35,251 nt of DNA from Zetaproteobacteria bacterium CG1_02_53_45. GTDB lineage: Bacteria; Pseudomonadota; Zetaproteobacteria; Mariprofundales; Mariprofundaceae. Numbering within the stretch: position 1 is the first letter of the stretch; each line of letters begins with the position of its first letter. Positions 16,095 through 24,798 of the stretch are shown here, one piece after another. The position numbers were made by a program, and so were the translations under genes. The notes beneath the pieces were generated by a model, which worked only from the letters and a program-made list of their open reading frames with translations, ran no database searches and was not told the DNA's origin. The stretch lies in the NCBI GenBank assembly GCA_001871925.1, contig MNWZ01000154.1, positions 1-35,251 of the forward strand, given 5' to 3'.

Positions 16095-16790
16095 TTAACG
16101 ATGTTGATTGAGCAGATCAAAGGTGCCATTCGGTTGTTCGACAAGGTGGGATATGCTGGTGTTGGATAATTTGTAACGACCGACTGGCTCCATTCCCTGC
16201 AGGATTTCCAGCAGGCGTGATCCTGCATGATAATGACCGACAACCAGAATGGTTTTATCCGATTGACCAAAACGTTTTTTCAACCGGTCTGCAGCCATCA
16301 GGGTTTGCAGGATGCCTTCCGAATAGTTACGTGTGTCGTAGCTGTAATGTGAATCGCCAGCGGCAAATGAGAACCAGGGTGCCATCCCGGATGTCAGTTC
16401 GATTTTTTCTCCACGCTTCAGGTCGAAGGCGGATGATTGCCTGTGCTCTTTCTGCCAGCAGCACTCTGCCAGCTCCGGCCATATCTCTGCCGTGAGCCGG
16501 TGTTTCTTCAGGTAGGGGAGAATGGTTTTCAGGGCGCGCTGTTTGGGGCTGACTACGATGTAGTCAATGTTCAGTTGTTCCAGGCTGCGCGTGAGCTCCT
16601 CCACCTGTCTGATGCCTTCGGGGGAGAGTGTGCGGTCATCCTGTTTGCTGTGGCTATGGGTGAGGTTACCCATGGTTTCGGCGTGACGGACAAAATATAC
16701 TTCGGTCTGGCCGGCGGTAGCACTCTGCGCCACGGCAATCAGCATGGATGGCAGGAGCAGTACAAGTGTAGTCATAAGCTTGATATGCAT
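16095..16790 (-). CDS. Exported histidine phosphatase family protein
   Basis: Member of the phosphoglycerate-mutase-like (SixA/PhoE) superfamily. After a signal peptide (MHIKLMTTLVLLLPSMLIAVAQSATAG) comes VYFVRHAET, with the phospho-accepting His in an RHAE version of RHG; VVSPKQRALKT supplies the second Arg, and VVGHYHAGSRLLEIL the second catalytic His. The start was set at the ATG at 16790, which has GGAGG five bases upstream and opens the signal peptide; the track start at 16856 adds 22 unlikely residues. The product is 231 residues, normal for the family. The substrate is unknown; the location is periplasmic. Confidence 0.86.
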   Translation of the reverse strand: MHIKLMTTLVLLLPSMLIAVAQSATAGQTEVYFVRHAETMGNLTHSHSKQDDRTLSPEGIRQVEELTRSLEQLNIDYIVVSPKQRALKTILPYLKKHRLTAEIWPELAECCWQKEHRQSSAFDLKRGEKIELTSGMAPWFSFAAGDSHYSYDTRNYSEGILQTLMAADRLKKRFGQSDKTILVVGHYHAGSRLLEILQGMEPVGRYKLSNTSISHLVEQPNGTFDLLNQHR

Positions 16791-16875
16791 GGTATCCTCC
16801 GACCGGCTCGCTCCGGTATATGCGTCAACAATATGCGCATCACGGTGCGTTGGCAAAGGGGATCGTGTACGCCAG

Positions 16876-17232
16876 TCACGCTTCTGTACGCATTGATGGC
16901 TGGCAAAACAGGGCCAGCCAGACGGTATCCTGATCCGGGTCGGTCCATGCCACCCTGTGGCGTATCCCGGCCGGAATCATCAGGTGATCGCCGGCCCGCA
17001 GTGGCTGTGGTGGTTTCCCATCATCAAATGCCACGCTTGCAGCGCCTGCGAGCAGTATCACCCATTCATCCTCATGCTGATCATACCAGAAACCGGCCGG
17101 TGAGCACTGACCATGGGATACAATACGCTCAACGCGCATGCCGGCCGCGCGCAGCAGTGTGGTGATCTGTTCGGTATCATCCGCTGTGCCGGGCAGCGGG
17201 AAGATGTTCTCTATCTGACCATTAATCGGCAT
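16876..17232 (-). CDS. Cupin domain protein
   Basis: Small single-domain cupin of about 118 residues. WYDQHEDEWVILLAGAASV gives the first cupin motif with metal ligands H and E, and LRAGDHLMIPAGIRHRVAW gives the second with H. The real start is the ATG at 17232, which overlaps the stop of the DUF2726 gene by 11 bases; the track extends into a shadow of that gene. Family members of this type are often annotated as cupin proteins with ethanolamine-utilisation-like or phosphoribosyl-type folds, and the substrate cannot be assigned here. It is coupled to DUF2726 and lies 85 bases upstream of the phosphatase. Confidence 0.8.
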   Translation of the reverse strand: MPINGQIENIFPLPGTADDTEQITTLLRAAGMRVERIVSHGQCSPAGFWYDQHEDEWVILLAGAASVAFDDGKPPQPLRAGDHLMIPAGIRHRVAWTDPDQDTVWLALFCQPSMRTEA

Positions 17233-17845
17233 ACGGTTCGATGTGACGGCAGTCGGGGTATTGTTCACATACCCAGAACAGTGTTCCCTTCTGTGTGCCG
17301 CTGTTGGCCCGTTTGATGTGCATGCGCGACTGGCAACGCTGGCACAGGTAGAGGGCCTCCATGGATATGGTTGCCACCATCTCATCCGGTGTGGGGAGCG
17401 GCTTTTTCAGCAGAGGTGCGAGCAACTGGCGCATCTCGAGAATACTATAGCTTGTTTTCCGTTGCAGGCGGAATACAGGGATGCCCGCCTGTTCGGCGCT
17501 TTTCTGAAGTTGCGCCTGCAGTTTATGCCCAGGCTGCTGCAACCAGATAGCAGCAGCTGTCTGATGTTGCACATCATCATAGAGAATGAAATCAACTATC
17601 TGATCGGCCTGCTTGCCATAGCCTGCTGTCAGCTCAGCTATGGGGGCTTTGCAGATGATGCGGTATTCACCGGCGACAACCGTCTGCAGCGTTTGCAGAC
17701 AGGCTTGCTCCATCTCATTCAACGGGGGGGCGACGGCTGTAGCCGCTGTGGGTCGGTCATGCCGCAACATTCTGATGGTATAGAGCACAAGCAGCAGTAC
17801 CGCGGTACTCAGTACAATAGCAATCCAGGCGGTTTGATCGGGCAT
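17222..17845 (-). CDS. Membrane-anchored DUF2726 protein with C-terminal zinc ribbon
   Basis: The 207-residue product begins with a membrane anchor (AWIAIVLSTAVLLLVLYTIRML). A DUF2726-like domain follows at about 50-150 (ADQIVDFILYDDVQHQTAAA, QKSAEQAGIPVFRLQ), a nuclease-like fold of the type that often accompanies DNA repair or topoisomerase zinc fingers. The end has CQRC and CEQYPDC, which with the intervening G-T-F-W pattern match a topoisomerase-type zinc ribbon. Function is unproven. The ATG has AAGGAGG four bases upstream. It stands 56 bases after polA, so DNA maintenance is a reasonable guess from context. Confidence 0.75.
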   Translation of the reverse strand: MPDQTAWIAIVLSTAVLLLVLYTIRMLRHDRPTAATAVAPPLNEMEQACLQTLQTVVAGEYRIICKAPIAELTAGYGKQADQIVDFILYDDVQHQTAAAIWLQQPGHKLQAQLQKSAEQAGIPVFRLQRKTSYSILEMRQLLAPLLKKPLPTPDEMVATISMEALYLCQRCQSRMHIKRANSGTQKGTLFWVCEQYPDCRHIEPYAD

Positions 17846-17901
17846 GAAACCTCCTTCTTTCGGTTGAAGCCTGCGCGCAGGCGACCGGTTACTTCCTGTG
17901 C

Positions 17902-20664
17902 TTATAAACCGTGCGCATCATACCAGCTGTGGCCAGTGCCGATGTCCACGGTTAGTGGCACGCTTAGTGTGACTGCCTGTTCCATGGTCTGTCGCATTAT
18001 AGCTGAAACGGCATCGATCTGGTCAGCAGGGGCTTCCACGATCAACTCATCATGCACCTGCAGGATAATGACAGCTGCCGGCGCCTCCTGTTGCAGGCGC
18101 CGGTGTAGATTGATCATGGCCACCTTGATGATATCTGCGGCAGAGCCCTGCAGCGGGGCATTGATCGCCGTGCGTTCGGCATAAGCGCGGCGCATACCGT
18201 TACTGCTGGTGATTTCCGGCACATAGACCCGGTGACCGAGCAGGGTTTCCACATAGCCCTGCTCACGCGCCAGAATCAGCGTCTCATCCATAAAGCCGCG
18301 CACCGACGGGTAGCGTTCAAAATAAGTGTCGATGAACTGCTGTGCTTCACCACGCGCCATGTTTAACTGCTTGGCCAGTCCGAAGGCGCTCATGCCGTAG
18401 AGAATGCCGAAATTGATGGCTTTGGCGCGCCTGCGCATTTCACCGCTGACATCGGCCAGTGCAATGCCGTTAACGGTGGCGGCAGTGGCGGCGTGAATAT
18501 CCTCGCCATTGGCAAAGGCGGCACAAAGGGTGGCATCACCGGAGAAGTGCGCCATCAGCCTCAGCTCGATCTGCGAGTAGTCCGCCGCCAGCAGCATGCA
18601 TCCATCTTCGGCAATAAAGGCCTTGCGTATCTCACGTCCTTCGACGCTGCGAATGGGAATGTTCTGCAGGTTCGGATCGGAGGAGGAGAGGCGGCCTGTG
18701 GTGGTGATTGCCTGATTGAATGAGGTGTGTACGCGGCTGGTTTTCGGATGGATCAGTTTGGGCAGAGCATCGCTATAGGTGGATTTCAGTTTGGCCAACT
18801 GGCGAACCTGCAGGATAAGACTGGGTACTTCATGCTCATCAGCCAGCTTTTCGAGCACCTCCTGACCGGTCGCCCACTGCCCGGATTTGGTTTTTTTGCC
18901 GCCGGGAATAGCCAGAGTTTCAAACAGCAGTACGCCAAGCTGTTTTGGCGACTGGATATTGAACACCTCGCCTGCGGCGGCATGGATCTGCGATTCCAGC
19001 TCGGCAATGCGCAAGCCGAAACGACTGGACAATTTTGCCAGCATCTCTGCATCGACACGTGCGCCGGTCCACTCCATATCGGCCAGCACCAGTGACAAAG
19101 GGAGTTCGATATCGTCATGACGCGGGAGACGATTCTCCTGTTGCAGCAGATCGCCGAGATGGCGGGTCAGGCGCAGGGATACTTCCGCATCCTCGCAGGC
19201 ATAGGGGGCCGCGACGGACACAGGCACCTCATCAAAGCAGACCTGTTTCGCGCCTTTTCCTGCTACTTCCGCATAAGCCGTACAGTGATGGCTGAGATAA
19301 TCCTCAGCCACGCTATCCAGCTTGGGTGGGTATTTGGCGGGATAGAGGCAGTAGGCCAGCAGCATGGAATCAGCGCTGATACCGGCAAGCACAATGCCTG
19401 CCCGGCGCAATACCTGTGCATCATATTTCAGATTATGGCCGCATTTTGGGCGGCTGCTCGCTTCCAGAATGGGTCGCAGGCTGTCGAGCACATGGGCAAG
19501 CGGCAGCTGTGTAGGCGCCGGTACAAGCAGATCGGTGCTGCGGTGGCCTACCGGGATATACCACGCCTCACCGGGCCGGGTGGCAAAGGAGAGGCCGACC
19601 AGCTCGGCATCATGGGTTTGCAGTGAGGTGGTTTCAGTGTCCAGTGCAATCATGTCGGCACCGGCCAGTACGGCCAGCAGTGCCTGCAGACTGCTTTCAT
19701 TGTCGACAAGGTGATCGATGCGCGGGGCGTTATCGACTACGGCAGGAATCGTTTCAGGCGTAGAAACTGGCGCCTGTTTGACTGCCTCACCAGCCGCTTC
19801 GGCGGCGGCCGGCAGGTCGCTGAACTCGGCCAGCATGCGGCGGAACTCCAGCTGCGTGAATAACTCGGCCAGCCGTTCGCGATCCGGCGCCATGACGGCC
19901 AGATCATCCAGCGAAATGGCCAGTGGTACCTGTTCATCGAGAGCGACCAGTCGGTAGGAGAGGCGCGCATCTTCGGCAAATGCAATCAGATTCTCACGCC
20001 GCTTCTGCTGTTTTATCTCTGCGGCATGGTTTAGTACGCCTTCCAGGTCGCCGTAAGCCTCCAGCAGTGTTACGGCTGTTTTCGGGCCGATGCCCGGCAC
20101 ACCCGGGATGTTATCGGCACTGTCGCCGGCCAGAGCCAGCAGATCCTGAATACGATCAGGCCCGACACCCCAGCGCTCTTTCACCTCTTCCGGGCCGTAG
20201 TCTTTGCGCTTCATGGTATCGAGCATCCATACCCGCTCGCCAACGAGCTGCATCAGATCCTTGTCGGTTGACACGATGCTGACATCCCAGCCTCTGGCCT
20301 CAGCCTGACGGGCCAGTGTGGCAATCACATCATCGGCTTCATAGTCCTCAACACAGATGCGGTTCAGCCGGAAGGCATCGGTGATATCGAACACGGTCGG
20401 CCACTGTGCAGCCAGATCTTCGGGCATCGGCGGGCGGTGTGCCTTGTAGTCGGCATACATGCGATTGCGAAATGTGCCGCCCTTGGGATCAAAGGCTACA
20501 GCAACGTGGGTTGGTCCCAGCTCCTTGAGAATGCTGCGCAGCATCTGCACATAACCGAACACGGCATTGGTCGGCTCTCCTTTTGAGTTGGTGAGGTTAT
20601 GGCGCACGGCATGAAAGGCGCGAAATACGTAATTGGGTCCGTCGATCAGAACAAGATGTGGCAT
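17902..20664 (-). CDS. polA: DNA polymerase I
   Basis: Full-length 920-residue three-domain enzyme for Okazaki-fragment maturation and repair. The 5' nuclease domain (1-290) has LVLIDGPNYVFRAFHA, AFDPKGGTFR, DYEADDVIATLA and GDSADNIPGVPGIGPKTA. The 3'-5' exonuclease domain retains the DxE pair in IALDTETTSLQ near 340, so proofreading is likely active. The polymerase domain has motif A LLAADYSQIELRLMAHFSG near 695, motif B RRRAKAINFGILYGMSAFG and motif C LQVHDELIVEA near 880. It starts the minus-strand group that continues through DUF2726, cupin, phosphatase and Sel1 genes, divergent from the SEC-C gene. Confidence 0.97.
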   Translation of the reverse strand: MPHLVLIDGPNYVFRAFHAVRHNLTNSKGEPTNAVFGYVQMLRSILKELGPTHVAVAFDPKGGTFRNRMYADYKAHRPPMPEDLAAQWPTVFDITDAFRLNRICVEDYEADDVIATLARQAEARGWDVSIVSTDKDLMQLVGERVWMLDTMKRKDYGPEEVKERWGVGPDRIQDLLALAGDSADNIPGVPGIGPKTAVTLLEAYGDLEGVLNHAAEIKQQKRRENLIAFAEDARLSYRLVALDEQVPLAISLDDLAVMAPDRERLAELFTQLEFRRMLAEFSDLPAAAEAAGEAVKQAPVSTPETIPAVVDNAPRIDHLVDNESSLQALLAVLAGADMIALDTETTSLQTHDAELVGLSFATRPGEAWYIPVGHRSTDLLVPAPTQLPLAHVLDSLRPILEASSRPKCGHNLKYDAQVLRRAGIVLAGISADSMLLAYCLYPAKYPPKLDSVAEDYLSHHCTAYAEVAGKGAKQVCFDEVPVSVAAPYACEDAEVSLRLTRHLGDLLQQENRLPRHDDIELPLSLVLADMEWTGARVDAEMLAKLSSRFGLRIAELESQIHAAAGEVFNIQSPKQLGVLLFETLAIPGGKKTKSGQWATGQEVLEKLADEHEVPSLILQVRQLAKLKSTYSDALPKLIHPKTSRVHTSFNQAITTTGRLSSSDPNLQNIPIRSVEGREIRKAFIAEDGCMLLAADYSQIELRLMAHFSGDATLCAAFANGEDIHAATAATVNGIALADVSGEMRRRAKAINFGILYGMSAFGLAKQLNMARGEAQQFIDTYFERYPSVRGFMDETLILAREQGYVETLLGHRVYVPEITSSNGMRRAYAERTAINAPLQGSAADIIKVAMINLHRRLQQEAPAAVIILQVHDELIVEAPADQIDAVSAIMRQTMEQAVTLSVPLTVDIGTGHSWYDAHGL

Positions 20665-20826
20665 CGGCGCAGCATGCCCGAGTCACGCTTCTTTGGGTAG
20701 CGCTAACGCTGTTGCAGGCTGCTTGTCGGAGGGCATGGCAAGCTGGTGGTAAATTTACTATCATCGCCCACTTGGGAAGCGTCCGGGCTATATGGGGCGT
20801 AGAAAAACTCAGCAAGGGGAGGCCCC

Positions 20827-21543
20827 GTGGCCCGCAAAGTTCAACGTAATGAATCATGCCCGTGTGGCAGTGGCAAGAAATATAAAAAATGCTGCATGAT
20901 CAATGAGCGTGATCAGGCTGTAGCCAGCATGGGGCGGCGCGAAGGTGTGCAGCATGCCCTCTCATGGGTCAGCCAGCACTACAATGAAGAGATTACCCGT
21001 TGGGTGGAAGACGTCTGGCTGGCTGATATTTCGGATGAGGAGCGGCAGGGCATTGCCAGTGCTGATGCAAGAATCCGCAGTATCCATGATGTGAACCTGC
21101 TGGAATATCTTGTGGCCGAAGGGCGCTTTGCCGATATGGCAGGTGAAAACAGTCCGCTGCAGTTGATTCTGAACACGGATGAGCTGGAACTGAATCAGGC
21201 TCAGCGCGACTATCTGACACAATTGCCCACGCGCTCGCTGCGCCTCTTCACGGTGGATCACTGCCTGCCCGGTGTGAGTTTCAGTGTTCGCGATATTCTG
21301 GCAAGTGACAGTGAGGTGATTGATATTGCCGATGCATATGGCAGCCGCATGTTTGATGCCGGCGATACAGTCGGCCTGCGTCTGCTCGAAACACCGGCCG
21401 GTTGGGAGACCTCCGGCGCGATATATCACATTCCTGCAGAGTACCTCTCCGAGCTGGAGCAGCTGTTGCAGCAGACTGATGCGGATGAGCGAGCCGCCGT
21501 GTTGACTCACTACTGGTTGAAGCTGGTGGCTGCGCATGTGTAG
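20827..21543 (+). CDS. SEC-C motif protein of unknown function
   Basis: The first 20 residues contain the SEC-C zinc motif NESCPCGSGKKYKKCC, the same metal site found at the tail of SecA and in YchJ-like proteins, here at the N-terminus. The remaining 215 residues are acidic and helical (RWVEDVWLADISDEERQGIA, LQLILNTDELELNQAQRDYL) with no domain that I recognise. It starts with GTG after AGGGGAGG. It is divergent from polA and 18 bases upstream of the TPR sulfotransferase gene, so the two plus-strand genes probably share a transcript. A binding or adaptor role is the most that can be said. Confidence 0.78.
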   Translation: MARKVQRNESCPCGSGKKYKKCCMINERDQAVASMGRREGVQHALSWVSQHYNEEITRWVEDVWLADISDEERQGIASADARIRSIHDVNLLEYLVAEGRFADMAGENSPLQLILNTDELELNQAQRDYLTQLPTRSLRLFTVDHCLPGVSFSVRDILASDSEVIDIADAYGSRMFDAGDTVGLRLLETPAGWETSGAIYHIPAEYLSELEQLLQQTDADERAAVLTHYWLKLVAAHV

Positions 21544-21561
21544 TACAGCAGGAGATCGTTA

Positions 21562-23205
21562 ATGGCACAGGTGACGAAGAAGGTCTCCAATAGTAAGAGG
21601 CGACAGATCGATGCACTGGTTGAGCAGTCGGCGAAAGCGCTGAATCAGGCCCGCCCTGATCTGTGTGAGCAGCTTTGTATGCGTATCGACCAGATACAGC
21701 CCGGCAATGCCGATGCTGCCAGTATGCGTGGCGTGATAGCCAGCCGCAGAGGGTATTTGCCACAGGCTGTGCAACTGTTTCGCCAGGCTGTTGCTGTGGC
21801 ACCACGCCGCTGCGAGTTCCATGCAAACCTGGCCGCTATCCATCTGATGCAGGGCGAGGCTGTGGCTGCACTGGAGTCATATCGCCGTGCACTGGCGCTC
21901 AAGCCGTATCAACTGCAGATCCAGATGGGTTGTGCCAGTGCTCTGGTTGCGCTGTCCCGGTTTGATGAAGCCGTGTCGCTGATGCAGTCGGCCCACAAGC
22001 AGAAGCCGCGTGATACCGCTGTGCTGATGAAGCTGTTTCATATCTGCCATGCGGCTGATCGTATGCCAGATGCCGAGGCAGCGTTGCAGCAGCTATTAGC
22101 GATCGATCCTGCCCATGTTGAAGCGCACTGCCGTTATGGGGAGTTGTTGCTGGAGGCAGGGCGTAAGCCGGAGGGCGAGCGTGAAATCAGGGAAGTGTTG
22201 CGCCTGGATCCCGATTATGCCGATGCCGCACGCCCTCTGTCAGTGTTGAAGCGCTATAGCGAGTGTGATGCGGATGTGACGCTGCTTGCCGGTATGTATG
22301 AGCGCTCATCGGAGGGCTCGCCTGAGCAGCTCAAGCTGGCCTTCGCCTATGGCAAGGTGCTGGATGATCTGGGTGAATATGACGCCGCTTTCGATTGCTT
22401 TGCACAGGGTAATGCGATTCTCGCCGCTGAGCGTCATTACGATCAGGATCAGGAGTTGGCCCATCTGCAGATGGTGATGCAGACCTACACGCCGGCGGTA
22501 GTGCAGCAGCAGGCAGCTATTGATGATGCTTCGCCGCTGTTTATTGTCGGCATGCCGCACAGTGGCGGTGCGCTGGTTGAGCAGCTTTTAGGGGCGCATC
22601 CTGATGTGGCGGTGCGTGGCGAGTGCGGTTGTCTGGAAGAGGCGCTGCAGCGTTGCAGTTCACAGGATGCCCCGCTGTCGCTGGAAGCGATGGCTGACTG
22701 GCAACCGGAGCAGTGGCAGGCACTGGGCCAGCGCTACCTGGAGTTGCTGCATAGCGATTCTGCCACCTGTTATACAGACAGTACGCTGTCGAATATCCGC
22801 CTGATCGGCGCCATCCATTGCGCGCTGCCGAAGGCGCGGATTATTCATGTGCGTCGCGATCCATTGGATACCTGTCTCTCCATCTACCGCAATAGCCTGT
22901 TTGGCAGCGCATCCGGTTATGAGAATAACCTTGGCCAGTTGGGCTATTACTATCGGATGTACTTGCAGTTGATGCAGCACTGGCGTGATGTTTTGCCGAC
23001 GGGCGCGATCTGCGAGGTGGAGTACGCGTTACTGGTCAGCGATCCGGAGACGGAGATGCGCAAGTTGCTGGACTACTGTGGCCTTGAGCCGAATGACGCA
23101 TGCCTGCAGCCGGATCATGGCGACCTTGCTGATGCCGTGGCGGCATGGAAACATTATGAGAAGCAGCTACAGCCGCTGGTTAAAATTCTCGGCGTGACAG
23201 CATAA
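21562..23205 (+). CDS. TPR-domain sulfotransferase
   Basis: The 547-residue product has about five TPR units over residues 15-215 (for example LCEQLCMRIDQIQPGNADAA and HANLAAIHLMQGEAVAALES). A sulfotransferase domain covers about 315-540: LFIVGMPHSGGALVEQLLGA as the PAPS 5' loop, and IIHVRRDPLDTCLSIYRN as the 3'-phosphate site near 427-444. This combination is common in aquatic bacteria, and acceptors are generally unknown. The PAPS loop is unusual: the family norm is GMPRSGTTL, here GMPHSGGAL, so the Arg and the two Thr are replaced. Reduced or altered activity is possible. ATG follows AGGAG by seven bases. Confidence 0.85.
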   Translation: MAQVTKKVSNSKRRQIDALVEQSAKALNQARPDLCEQLCMRIDQIQPGNADAASMRGVIASRRGYLPQAVQLFRQAVAVAPRRCEFHANLAAIHLMQGEAVAALESYRRALALKPYQLQIQMGCASALVALSRFDEAVSLMQSAHKQKPRDTAVLMKLFHICHAADRMPDAEAALQQLLAIDPAHVEAHCRYGELLLEAGRKPEGEREIREVLRLDPDYADAARPLSVLKRYSECDADVTLLAGMYERSSEGSPEQLKLAFAYGKVLDDLGEYDAAFDCFAQGNAILAAERHYDQDQELAHLQMVMQTYTPAVVQQQAAIDDASPLFIVGMPHSGGALVEQLLGAHPDVAVRGECGCLEEALQRCSSQDAPLSLEAMADWQPEQWQALGQRYLELLHSDSATCYTDSTLSNIRLIGAIHCALPKARIIHVRRDPLDTCLSIYRNSLFGSASGYENNLGQLGYYYRMYLQLMQHWRDVLPTGAICEVEYALLVSDPETEMRKLLDYCGLEPNDACLQPDHGDLADAVAAWKHYEKQLQPLVKILGVTA

Positions 23206-23222
23206 GGCCAAGGCCATCGCTG

Positions 23223-23675
23223 TTACCGGGGGTCATGCAATGTTTCCGGCGACAGCAATGGCGGCTGGCTCCTTTTCTTACGCATGGCATTTACCGCCTG
23301 CAGAATCAACGGGCGATGAATGAGCCAGCGCTCCAGCCGGTATTTGCCGGGATAGTTTATAATCATCAGGCCGACCAGCATGCAGATAAGCCCCGGTCCG
23401 GGTGTAAACAGCATGATAAAACCTGTCAGCAACAGAATTGAGCCCAGTATGTTTTTCAACACAACGATGGCCATTTCGATGACAGGATGGCGCCGGTCTC
23501 CCTTTATATGCTGGCGCCTGTCGTGGATAAAATAGTCGACCGGGATGCGAGCGACGATAAATGGCATCGATATCAGACCGATGATGAATATGGCGACGGA
23601 CCCTATGGCCAGCCACAGTCCCCATGCATGCATGAGCGCTATCAGGTCTGTCCAGGCGGCTTGCATGACGCTCAT
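23223..23675 (-). CDS. PGPGW family small membrane protein
   Basis: About 150 residues with hydrophobic segments near 15-40 (LWLAIGSVAIFIIGLISMPF) and 75-110, the second holding GFIMLFTPGPGLICMLVGLM, the PGPG-containing signature of the PGPGW transmembrane family. The C-terminus is basic. The start was set at 23675, where ATGA overlaps the end of the channel gene; the track start at 23702 is upstream without support. Function is unknown. It converges on the TPR sulfotransferase with a 17-base gap. Confidence 0.75.
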   Translation of the reverse strand: MSVMQAAWTDLIALMHAWGLWLAIGSVAIFIIGLISMPFIVARIPVDYFIHDRRQHIKGDRRHPVIEMAIVVLKNILGSILLLTGFIMLFTPGPGLICMLVGLMIINYPGKYRLERWLIHRPLILQAVNAMRKKRSQPPLLSPETLHDPR

Positions 23676-24277
23676 TTGGGCAGATTCAGATGCAGGCGCC
23701 ACGCCAACAGACGCGTGCCGGTGGTCACCAGCATCACCGACCAGATGATGACTGTATTTGAACTATCCAGTGCGTTCATGGCCAAATAGGTCAAGGCACC
23801 GAACAGGCTGGCAGAGGCGTAGATCTCTTTTTTCAGAATGAATGGTATTTCGGCAACCAGCATGGCCCGGAGCACGCCGCCGCCGGTGGCTGTCAGCATG
23901 GCGATAAACAGGATGCCGACACTGCCGAGTCCCGCCTGATCTGCTACCCATGCGCCGACCAGTGTGAACACACCAAGTCCTATGGCATCAAAGGCAATCA
24001 GCCAGCTCTCCTGTTCCCTGATGGTGCGGCCCCAGAAAAACACGGCAATACCAACGATGATGGCAATCAGCAGATAGGTCTGATCGGCAAATGCTGCAGG
24101 CGGGTGCCGGCCGAGCAGTGCATCGCGCATCATGCCACCGCCCATTGCTGCGACCACGGCCAGCACGACCGCGCCCATCAGATCGAGCTTGCGGGTCAGC
24201 GCTCTGAGTGCGCCGGTAAGGGCAAACACAGCCGTACCGAACAGATCGAGCGCGTGAACGACAGGCGGTAGTGTCAT
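23672..24277 (-). CDS. TRIC/YicG-family cation channel
   Basis: About 201 residues with six to seven hydrophobic helices in two homologous halves (two UPF0126 repeats). Each half has a triple-glycine motif: AAMGGGMMRDALLG and TATGGGVLRAML. Prokaryotic TRIC proteins form trimeric potassium-permeable channels; direct function here is inferred from the family. The start is uncertain. I prefer the ATG at 24277 (MTLPPVVHALDLFGTAVFAL) because helix 1 follows at once; the track ATG at 24328 adds 17 polar residues, and neither has a good ribosome site. The stop overlaps the PGPGW start by ATGA. Confidence 0.82.
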   Translation of the reverse strand: MTLPPVVHALDLFGTAVFALTGALRALTRKLDLMGAVVLAVVAAMGGGMMRDALLGRHPPAAFADQTYLLIAIIVGIAVFFWGRTIREQESWLIAFDAIGLGVFTLVGAWVADQAGLGSVGILFIAMLTATGGGVLRAMLVAEIPFILKKEIYASASLFGALTYLAMNALDSSNTVIIWSVMLVTTGTRLLAWRLHLNLPK

Positions 24278-24439
24278 GGTTGAAATCAATGCAGGCCTCG
24301 CTGTTGCAGGTTTTATCAAGCACGGCACATTGTCATCAGCCGCTCTACTGTCAAGTAGTTGCCGAATCCTGATATGGGCCGTTGATTGGCAGTGTGGTGA
24401 TTGGAAGTAAGTGCCCTGTCATGCTTTGCGGAGCGGAGA

Positions 24440-24663
24440 AGATCAAGCAGACGCTGGAATATGATGAAGTATAACGGTGCCGGTTTTGCTTTCTGCGCGA
24501 TCTTAAGTTATTGCCGTTTGATGGCTTGAAGATTGATTGCAGTCTTGTCGAGTTCATGGATCAGGATAATGAACAGGTTGTGCTGGTGAAGGCGATGATA
24601 GCGCGGGCGCATAATCTGAAGGTGGCGGCCGAAGATGTGGCGCGTGCTCCTGTTGTGGATTAG
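24440..24663 (+). pseudogene. Remnant of an EAL-domain (c-di-GMP phosphodiesterase) gene
   Basis: Plus-strand frames here read NGAGFAF, then LRDLKLLPFDGLKIDCSLVE, then EQVVLVKAMIARAHNLKVAAED before a stop. This follows the DDFGTGYSSLRYLKxLPxDxLKIDRSFV and AxIVxAIIxLAHxLxLxVVAEGVE blocks of EAL domains. The order is right, but the frame changes near 24496, a stop precedes NGAGF in one frame, and AHxLGLKVVAEGVE is shortened. No start and no intact upstream domain are present. It is a decayed fragment filling the gap between the channel gene and csrA. The minus-strand ORF listed across it is a shadow. Confidence 0.72.
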
Positions 24664-24751
24664 TTCAGGGTAATCTGCCGGGCTGGCCACCAGCGCCCTG
24701 CTGAAGAGTAACCTGAGCAGCTGCAACAGCGACAGTATAAACGCTAAAAGC

Positions 24752-24777
24752 AAAAGCCGGGCTGAAGCCCTGCTTTT
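24752..24777 (-). terminator. Rho-independent terminator after csrA (possibly bidirectional)
   Basis: AAAAGCCGGGCT, GA, AGCCCTGCTTTT pairs over eleven of twelve positions with one internal mismatch. On the minus strand the stem is followed by TTTTGCTTTTAG. It lies 22 bases beyond the csrA stop and closes the lysC-csrA unit. On the plus strand it ends in TTTT and may also stop readthrough from the EAL remnant. Confidence 0.8.
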
Positions 24778-24798
24778 CAATCAGTCAGATCAGTTAAA

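Noticed and set aside
24508-24780. Minus-strand ORF of 90 codons with hydrophobic start
   Set aside because: It is the shadow of the plus-strand EAL remnant and runs through the terminator; there is no ribosome site and no recognisable domain.
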